From NCBI GenBank assembly GCA_051294375.1, contig CM119271.1, positions 8,175,788 through 8,239,787 on the forward strand: 64,000 bases of DNA, in the 5' to 3' direction. Positions 58,666 to 64,000 of the stretch are shown here, one piece after another. A program made the position numbers and the translations under genes. This DNA is from Paraspadella gotoi (lineage: Eukaryota; Chaetognatha). The notes below the pieces were generated by a model. The model did no database searches and was not told where the DNA came from. It was given only the letters and a program-made list of their open reading frames with translations. Positions within the stretch are counted from its first letter, which is position 1. Each line of letters starts with the position of its first letter.

Positions 58666-58782
58666 TCAGCCAAATCTGGCGTTAAAACCCCGAGGGGGAA
58701 GCGCGGCGTCGTCGGTGAGAAAAATAGAAAAAGAGTTGGAGACTGCCAAAACGAGATCGGGTCTTGCCATGGGCCCCGCCAT
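58666..58782 (-). CDS. Short ORF or first exon at an ETS + YY1-type start site
   Basis: On the minus strand cACTTCCGc (ETS-like) lies 13 nt upstream of aaagATGGCGGgg (YY1-like, ATG at 58782). This is the arrangement of many metazoan housekeeping transcription/translation starts. 38 codons of mixed composition follow to TGA 58668-58666 (MAGPMARPDLVLAVSNSFSI begins it). A donor inside the frame (cgg|GTTTTA) is weak. It could be a micro-ORF or the beginning of a spliced gene. Confidence 0.4.
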   Translation of the reverse strand: MAGPMARPDLVLAVSNSFSIFLTDDAALPPRGFNARFG

Positions 58783-59806
58783 CTTTGTTCAAAGCGGAAG
58801 TGAAAGGAAGAGTAGGGGTGTCAATAGAGAGAGAGGGAGAGAGAAAGGTGGAGAAAGAGATAAGCCATATGGGGTTAAAAGGTACAGAAGTTTTGGCAAA
58901 TCGGAAAGGGTAGAAACAGAGATGTGGAAGCGATCGATTTTTCCGCCGCTGCCAATCCGGCGCTTCCAAGACCCCTCCCGCTCCCGTTTTCGGGTGCAAT
59001 CCTTACTTTTTTAGCCCGGATCGCTTTCGGTTTCGAGTGCACATCGCTTCCTTTCTTTAGAAATTTTACATTTGTTATTATTTATAAAAATACTCTTTTT
59101 AGACATGTAATTCATTGGTAAAATAATTTTAAACAATCTTTTTTGGTAACAAATAACAAGTGAAATTTTTACTATGAAAAATTGTAAGATTTGTAAGATT
59201 GTAAGAATCGTTCGAGTGGAAATGAGTTTAAATGAAAAAAAAAACCCTTTTTCCCTATTTGCTTTTTTGTTCAGTGCAAGAGGGGAAAAAAGAAAGAAGA
59301 TAGAGAGAGAGTGTGTGTTAGAGGTTTAAGTATGTATAAGCATAATATTATGCAATATTGCCAATAAAACAGATCAATCCTTTTGGTTTAAACTTGTTTG
59401 TAACATGAAAAAGTTATGGATTTAAAAAAAAAGAGACTTAAATTTAAAGAAAAATAATAAAAATATAAGAAATAAAATTTTTAATTTAAGAATTAAAAAA
59501 AGTTTAATTTAAATTTTAATTTAACTTAATTACAGTTTTTTTTCAGATAGAAAAATTCTTTTTTTCAGCTCAGATTTTATTTAAATATATTAAAAATAAT
59601 AAATAAAAAATAATTATGTAATTTTTTTCATAGATTCTCGACCAAAGAGGAAAAAAGAATAAAGAAAAAAAATAAAAGAAGAGAATAAGAAAAATTGAAT
59701 AAAAAAATTAGGAGCAAACAATTTTAAATGTTGAAAATAAATATTAAAAACAAATTTTTAAAAGAAAAATCAAGAAAGAGCAGGGGGTTGCAAAGATTTT
59801 AATACA
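58783..59806. other. No gene seen; AT-rich
   Basis: 59,205-59,275 matches part of the element at 18.34-18.41 kb. The rest is A/T-rich. Confidence 0.5.
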
Positions 59807-60019
59807 TTAAATACCTTTCATTTCTAACCAATAAAAACAAATGACCAGGAAGCGAACACGCAGGGTTATTATAGCTTCCGGGTTCAATCCTTTATTCTCA
59901 ATTTTTCTATCGCTCCCGGTTTCGGGTTCTTCAAAAATTGGCCGCTTCCACAGTGTTCGCTTACGCTTTCCGGATCGCGTCCACATCTCTGGGTAGAAAG
60001 AACGCTTGGGCGCCGCCAT
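59807..60019 (-). CDS. Possible 70-residue ORF or first exon with a YY1-like start
   Basis: The minus-strand ATG at 60019 (aaaATGGCGGCgcc) opens a 70-codon frame. It begins basic (MAAPKRSFYPEMWTRSGKRK) and continues with mixed residues (PIFEEPETGSDRK). The last 15 residues are hydrophobic and may be intron read-through. No family was recognised. The start motif and composition are better than most frames here. Confidence 0.35.
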   Translation of the reverse strand: MAAPKRSFYPEMWTRSGKRKRTLWKRPIFEEPETGSDRKIENKGLNPEAIITLRVRFLVICFYWLEMKGI

Positions 60020-60284
60020 TTTAAATGATTAATTTCTATCGTATGGATATGACGAATTTAAAAAGATTCAAACTCACAAATTTTTTCTGGGTTTAAAATT
60101 CTATATAATTCTTGATTCAAAAACCCAGCGTTTATTTCATCAAATTTTAAATTTATCTTACCCCCTTGCCCCCCTAGACCTGGGCCTAATTGGCTGGACC
60201 TTCAACAAATCCAAGATTTTTCCACATACTGTACCAGCTATGTTCCCTGTGCAATTGAAAAGAAAAAAAATTAAATTTAATGAT

Positions 60285-60425
60285 TAGAGTTAACTATTGA
60301 GTTAGTAAATATGGTTAGGGATTAGGATTAAAGATTAGGGTTTTGGCCTTTTGGGTTAGGGTTAAGATCAGGTTAGGGTTAAAGGTTAGGGTAAGCTATT
60401 TGGATTAGGGATTAGGTTACCGGTT
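60285..60425. repeat. Degenerate TTAGGG-like repeat
   Basis: ggttaggg, gattagggt and gggttaggg words dominate. Possibly interstitial telomere-type sequence. Confidence 0.55.
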
Positions 60426-60515
60426 TAACAATAATTATAGGTTAAATATCAAATTTAACAAAAAAATTATTTAGTTTTCAAATAATGATTTTTCATAATC
60501 GTACATGTAGCAGCC

Positions 60516-60896
60516 ATGCAACGGGTCCTGGGCTTGGAACCAGGGTTGGGGGTTTTTCAGACCTCCAAGGCGGTTTACGGCCGTCTTCACACTTCTCGAG
60601 ATTTAACTCGGTACCTCGTGGTCATTAGCTGCCGCCTTTACTCACTTTACTCAATGAGCAACCGGGTCACGACTGAAGGTGTCATGTTTATAGACGGGGT
60701 GAACTTATGCAATACCCAACTACACCCCCCTTTCTCTTTCATCTCAAATCAATATACAATACTCACAAACAGCGTTTTCCAAAACGAGTGTTGTAACATC
60801 GTGTCCGAGAACAACATACTATCACGTCGCAGGCTTCATGCACTTTACGGCACTGGAACTATCGAAAAATCAAAGGATAATTGGTTACCAAAGTGA
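60516..60896 (+). CDS. Unrecognised 126-codon open frame (doubtful)
   Basis: One of the longer frames without low-complexity bias. It has six Cys and no signal peptide or known motif. It opens after tgtagcagccATG. The neighbouring DNA is repeat. No splice or promoter support, so it may be chance or a mobile-element remnant. Confidence 0.2.
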   Translation: MQRVLGLEPGLGVFQTSKAVYGRLHTSRDLTRYLVVISCRLYSLYSMSNRVTTEGVMFIDGVNLCNTQLHPPFSFISNQYTILTNSVFQNECCNIVSENNILSRRRLHALYGTGTIEKSKDNWLPK

Positions 60897-60935
60897 CAAC
60901 TTGTTATGAGAAAACGAGGAGACTAAGTAAGAGTA

Positions 60936-61550
60936 GCGGTAGCCGACCAAATTCAAATTTTAATGGGAACAGCATTAAACTAATCCATTATTGGTATTAC
61001 TTATTGTGTTAAAATATTTTTTTGCAAAAATGTTCCAAACCATGAGTAATTCGCTAATTAATATTATTATATTGCTATATAATGTAAAAATTATTTTTTA
61101 GATATTTTAGGTTTTTTTAATTGATTCTGATAGAGCTTAAAAAGTTAAGCAAAAAATATAATTACAACTTTTTAAAATTTTGATGTTTTATTACTAAAAA
61201 TTAGTAAAAACTGCTAAAATCATCGGATGATGATGATTAAGATGATTTTTTCAGGTTTTTCTCAATTTAAACCCACTTATCATCAAAATATTGAAAAAAG
61301 AATTATACTTTGTGTAGATAACTTTTTATAAGCTATTTGAATCTGCTTTTAAAAATAAAAAATTCCAAAAAAATTTTTTGACATTTCCTATCTATAAATA
61401 AATATTAAAAAATTAATTACTAATGCTTCTTGCCATTTTAGAAAATTTTGCTCAATTTAAAGTTTTCTCAGAAATGTATGAAGTTTCATTTGGAAAGGTT
61501 CCCAAATCAAACTTCTGACCCACCCCATTGACGAAGTTTGGCTCTAGTAA
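60936..61550. repeat. Repeat H, copy 2
   Basis: Counterpart of 52,608-53,285. It ends just before a short (GA)n run (61,550-61,567). Confidence 0.85.
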
Positions 61551-61568
61551 GAGAGAGAGAGAGAGAGG

Positions 61569-61760
61569 TCAGAAATTAGTATATTCGATGATATTTGAAG
61601 CGAGAACCACCTGTCGCTTATCGCGACATACTCCGACGTTATATCTTTTAACGTCCCTATCACAAAAGAGGGAGGACTGTTTGCAGCAGCCGCCGCTTTC
61701 GCCGAAGGAGGATCCGCAGGTGGAGCCGAGATGTCTGCAGGGCATGCCTCCATCGCGTTG
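61569..61760 (-). CDS. Cysteine-knot (ICK/knottin-like) domain exon, second paralogue
   Basis: After a good minus-strand acceptor (cccgacccctcttag, ending at 61761), an open exon of 63 codons plus TGA (61571-61569) contains six cysteines with spacing C-6-C-9-CC-6-C-11-C. This is the inhibitor-cystine-knot pattern (C-C-CC-C-C, predicted pairing 1-4, 2-5, 3-6) and the same framework as the gene 450 bp upstream on the same strand (C-6-C-9-CC-4-C-11-C). Entry is in phase 0, as in that gene. About seven residues precede the first Cys and about 18 follow the last. No signal-peptide exon was found. It may have been lost, or it may lie in 61.77-61.98 kb, where only a short hydrophobic ATG frame without a donor is seen. 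Knottins serve as secreted toxins, antimicrobials or signalling peptides. The role here is unknown. Confidence 0.6.
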   Translation of the reverse strand, partial: QRDGGMPCRHLGSTCGSSFGESGGCCKQSSLFCDRDVKRYNVGVCRDKRQVVLASNIIEYTNF

Positions 61761-61985
61761 CTAAGAGGGGTCGGGGATGAGTTGGGTGGGTGAAGGTTGT
61801 TGGAAAGGACTTGATCCTCCACCGAGAGGGAAAACAATTCTAAATTTAACCTGATTAACGGAGGGTACAGTTGGTGCATTAACTTTTGGTTTTAGAACTT
61901 TTTCATAACCAGCCCTAAAACAACAATAAAATAAAATATAGTTTGAAACAGTCTACCATATTGAATGAAATTGGTACAACCAATT

Positions 61986-62220
61986 ATGGTGGACTAAAAT
62001 CCACCAACCGTTCGTCAGCGACCATTGGTGCCGGAGGCAAGTCATTCGCCTCCCAACCCAAAGGTCCGGGGTTCTAGCCCGGTGGTCGCCTAGCAGTTAA
62101 TAGGGACTTGGCGCTTTAACCCGCCTGTAACACGGTGTTACAGCCTGATCCGAAGCTAAGGGACTGCTTATATTGAACGGTTCTGTCATTAACACTTATC
62201 AATAATTACTGTCTCTTCAC
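61986..62220 (+). mobile_element. tRNA-derived SINE, copy 2
   Basis: Starts atggtggactaaaatccacc (7-bp hairpin). A 72-nt tRNA-like block spans 62018-62089, with a perfect 7-bp acceptor (GCGACCA/TGGTCGC) and T-arm (CCGGG-GTTCTAG-CCCGG). The anticodon arm is degenerate. Box B is GGTTCTAGCCC. The far end (actgtctcttcac) overlaps the 3' end of the cysteine-knot gene. No poly(A) tail or target-site duplication was seen. Confidence 0.75.
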
Positions 62221-62520
62221 AATGTTATTTTCAAAATGAGGCACTGACCGCGGTAAACATTTCTCGATTCCGCGACCACTGTCTGTCGGGAGGCATTCTA
62301 ATCTGGAGCAGCATCTCCAGTGGGAGCGAAGGGCGGAGTTGCACCTGCCAAAGAGATCAATGCACCTGGGGTCCTGGCGAGAGAGGGACATGAAGGAAGT
62401 GTAACGTCAGGTAATTTAGACAATGTCCTTAGTTTTCCTTACCCTCTTCCATTTCTTTGACTCCGAAAGCAGCGTCAACATCAAACATGCCATGAGACAC
62501 AACTTAAAAATGAAACGCAT
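62206..62520 (-). CDS. Secreted cysteine-knot (ICK/knottin-like) peptide, two exons
   Basis: Exon 1 (62520-62443, 26 codons) opens with ATG and a short basic start, then a hydrophobic core of about 15 residues typical of a secretory signal peptide, then a Lys/Arg-rich end suitable for propeptide cleavage. It ends in phase 0 at a donor GTAAGG. A 69-nt intron (62442-62374, acceptor ccctctctcgccag) leads to exon 2 (62373-62206, 55 codons plus TAA). Exon 2 carries six cysteines spaced C-6-C-9-CC-4-C-11-C (first at 62364, last at 62259), the inhibitor-cystine-knot framework. The predicted product is 81 residues, secreted. Such knottins occur as venom toxins, antimicrobial peptides, protease inhibitors and agouti-like signals, and sequence alone does not say which. 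The last four codons and the stop lie in the SINE that ends at 62220. A minus-strand TATA box is about 90 nt upstream. Confidence 0.7.
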
Positions 62521-62609
62521 TTTGGAGGCAAAATAAAAAAAACAACTAAAAAACGAAATAAAATTCCTTTACAGCCAAAACTTCTTTTTTTCCGCTGATT
62601 TTTTGGTTT

Positions 62610-62619
62610 GTATATAAAG
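62610..62619 (-). promoter_or_regulatory. TATA box of the cysteine-knot gene
   Basis: CTTTATATAC on the minus strand, about 90 nt before the ATG at 62520. This would place transcription start near 62580 and give a leader of about 60 nt. Confidence 0.45.
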
Positions 62620-62620
62620 T

Positions 62621-62633
62621 GTTGCTAAGCAAC
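62621..62633. promoter_or_regulatory. Palindromic GTTGCTAAGCAAC (X-box-like)
   Basis: Perfect 13-bp inverted repeat adjoining the TATA box. It resembles an RFX X-box with a one-base spacer. Confidence 0.4.
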
Positions 62634-62978
62634 TAGTTTACCGCACAGAAATGATTACAAAAAGGAAGATCCACTTTTTTTAAACAAAAAAATATATATT
62701 TACGTTCCGCGAACGATTTTGTTAACTATTGCCGGCTATTTAACATATTTAACTTATTTTCGCCTTCTACAATATGTAGCGGTCATAATCATATTTTATT
62801 GGCGAATAACAATGTGATACAGAGAATACATTTTGACCATGGAAGATCATAAGACGAGACTAAAAAGAGATAGCACGGCACAGATAATGTAAGAGAGAGA
62901 GTGAGAGAGAGAGAGAGCGAGTCATTAACCGGCCTCCTTCGCGACCGCTAAACTTAATGACCACCGAGGGTTGACCCC

Positions 62979-63003
62979 GTGGCTACGACACCTTCGTAGC
63001 CAC
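62979..63003. other. Perfect 10-bp hairpin
   Basis: gtggctacga-cacct-tcgtagccac lies just after a T-arm-like gagggttgaccccgtgg. Possibly the end of another small RNA-derived repeat. Confidence 0.4.
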
Positions 63004-63214
63004 AAATATTTATTTTATATATTTAATTATTTGTTTAATTTAATTTAATTGATTTGTTTATACGTACTTAATTATTTACCACTGCAAAAAGATGATTTAT
63101 AAGAAATAGGTTCCGTTTAGATATAATCAGTTTTTCGTTTGGTTTCTGTTTTGAATTTCTTTCGTTTTATATATAATATGTCTTATATTGCCTTTGTCAA
63201 ATCAAATTTTCATC

Positions 63215-63418
63215 CACAAATGCGACGACCACGACGAAGACGACAACGACGACGACTAACTACCAATACAAACACAACGGAGGCCATCGAAAAACGGAGA
63301 ACAACGACAACAATAATCTCCAATAATCGAGAGGATTTTACGAAAATGCAACGTTGCAAAGGCAAAGAGTTATTGGAGAAAGACGACGTCGACGAATACG
63401 ACGACGATGACGACGACT
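63215..63418. repeat. (GAC)n-rich low-complexity stretch
   Basis: cgacgacg-type runs at both ends. The 93-codon plus-strand frame (Arg/Thr-rich, then Asp-rich) reflects the repeat. Confidence 0.7.
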
Positions 63419-63485
63419 GAACCACCTTTATTGTTATGAACGCGCTAAAGGGTCTCAAAACCCTAGGAGACGTGGTCGAACCCAC

Positions 63486-63581
63486 GCACGCGCTCTTTAT
63501 TCGTCGCCTTGTGGATTCGGAAAGGGGCTGGCTTCGCCGAGCATCTTGGATCGACGCGTGGCTGGGATTTTTACCCGCCAT
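63486..63581 (-). CDS. Possible first coding exon with YY1-like start
   Basis: The minus-strand ATG at 63581 (caaATGGCGGGt) begins 32 codons of mixed, basic composition that could end in phase 0 at donor gcgtgc|GTGGGT (63485). Beyond that the frame runs into (GAC)n sequence, which supports a splice. No family was recognised. Confidence 0.35.
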
Positions 63582-64000
63582 TTGCTATCATTTGAGAGTA
63601 ACAGTAAAAGTTTAGGTTCTTTAAATTAGTAATCGAGAAATACAAAAATTAGCCGGGTTTAAGGTCCTTGATGTACTCAGATATCTCAAAACTATCACTA
63701 TCGAGAAAACCAACCAACGCTAGTTTTGGATATTCTCTCAACCCCCGTGGGATCGCTTCAGCCTTTTCCCGACCTCCGCCAAAGCTTCGTTGTTTATTTC
63801 TAGTCCAGTTCTTTGGTTTTTAGTTATTTTGGACTCCATTACCTTCTTTGGAACTCCTCTTCGGCTCCTCCGTTAGCCCCAATGCTCAACCCCATAGCCT
63901 CGCTCCCCCACCTCAACGGGACTAATGTTCTTGAGGAGACCGTTAATTGTTAACTCGGTGCTCTGTTCCAAAAACCTGGCTAAAAATCGGTATTCCAGTC
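63582..64000. other. No gene seen
   Basis: Unique sequence to the window edge with no recognisable exon. It may be the upstream region of the minus-strand start at 63581. Confidence 0.4.

Overview
The window looks like low-gene-density nuclear DNA from an animal, most likely an invertebrate; the species cannot be named from the sequence. The evidence is spliced genes with GT-AG introns, a eukaryotic tRNA-Ala gene, tRNA-derived SINEs, many long (CT)n/(GA)n tracts, degenerate TTAGGG-like stretches and runs of N. The assembly is noisy. It has 10-N and 25-N scaffold joins, several larger gaps, and long near-identical segment pairs that differ mainly by single-base indels. Some of these pairs start or stop at a gap and are probably unmerged haplotypes or overlaps. 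Coding frames are therefore broken in places, and genes had to be read exon by exon across frames.

Layout. 0-9 kb holds CT/GA repeats, a possible first exon of a small single-pass membrane protein on the minus strand (2.86-2.99 kb), and a direct 1.5-kb duplication (4.3-7.3 kb) whose units each carry a small foldback with a decayed hammerhead-like motif. 9.2-10 kb is a 55-bp minisatellite. 11.5-11.7 kb is a tRNA-derived SINE. 16.2-17.6 kb carries a membrane RING-CH (MARCH-type) E3 ligase gene on the plus strand with a 5'-UTR intron. 20-25 kb has gaps, possible exons and two RFX X-box motifs. 25.8-33.5 kb is a 3.3-kb segment present twice. Its first copy has an intact tRNA-Ala(TGC) and its second has a broken tRNA plus a 0.7-kb insertion bounded by a target-site duplication. 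35-42 kb contains another duplicated segment.

42.4-50.9 kb is the best gene region. A spliced thiopurine S-methyltransferase-like gene lies on the minus strand (43,745-50,275), and its SAM-binding exons occur twice. Immediately 3' of it is a 1.2-kb palindromic retro-insertion with two outward-facing hammerhead-ribozyme-like motifs and a 14-bp target-site duplication. 51-61 kb is mostly shared repeats, a cluster of CACGTG/CATGTG boxes, a perfect RFX X-box, and short ORFs that open at YY1-like start sites. 61.5-62.6 kb has two minus-strand exons with the same six-cysteine knottin framework. One belongs to a complete two-exon secreted-peptide gene with a signal peptide, a 69-nt intron and a TATA box, and its last four codons and stop come from an adjacent SINE.

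No operon-like organisation is expected or seen. The strongest items are the cysteine-knot pair, the ribozyme-bearing palindrome and the reconstructed methyltransferase gene. All were found by reading splice sites and frames rather than from long ORFs.
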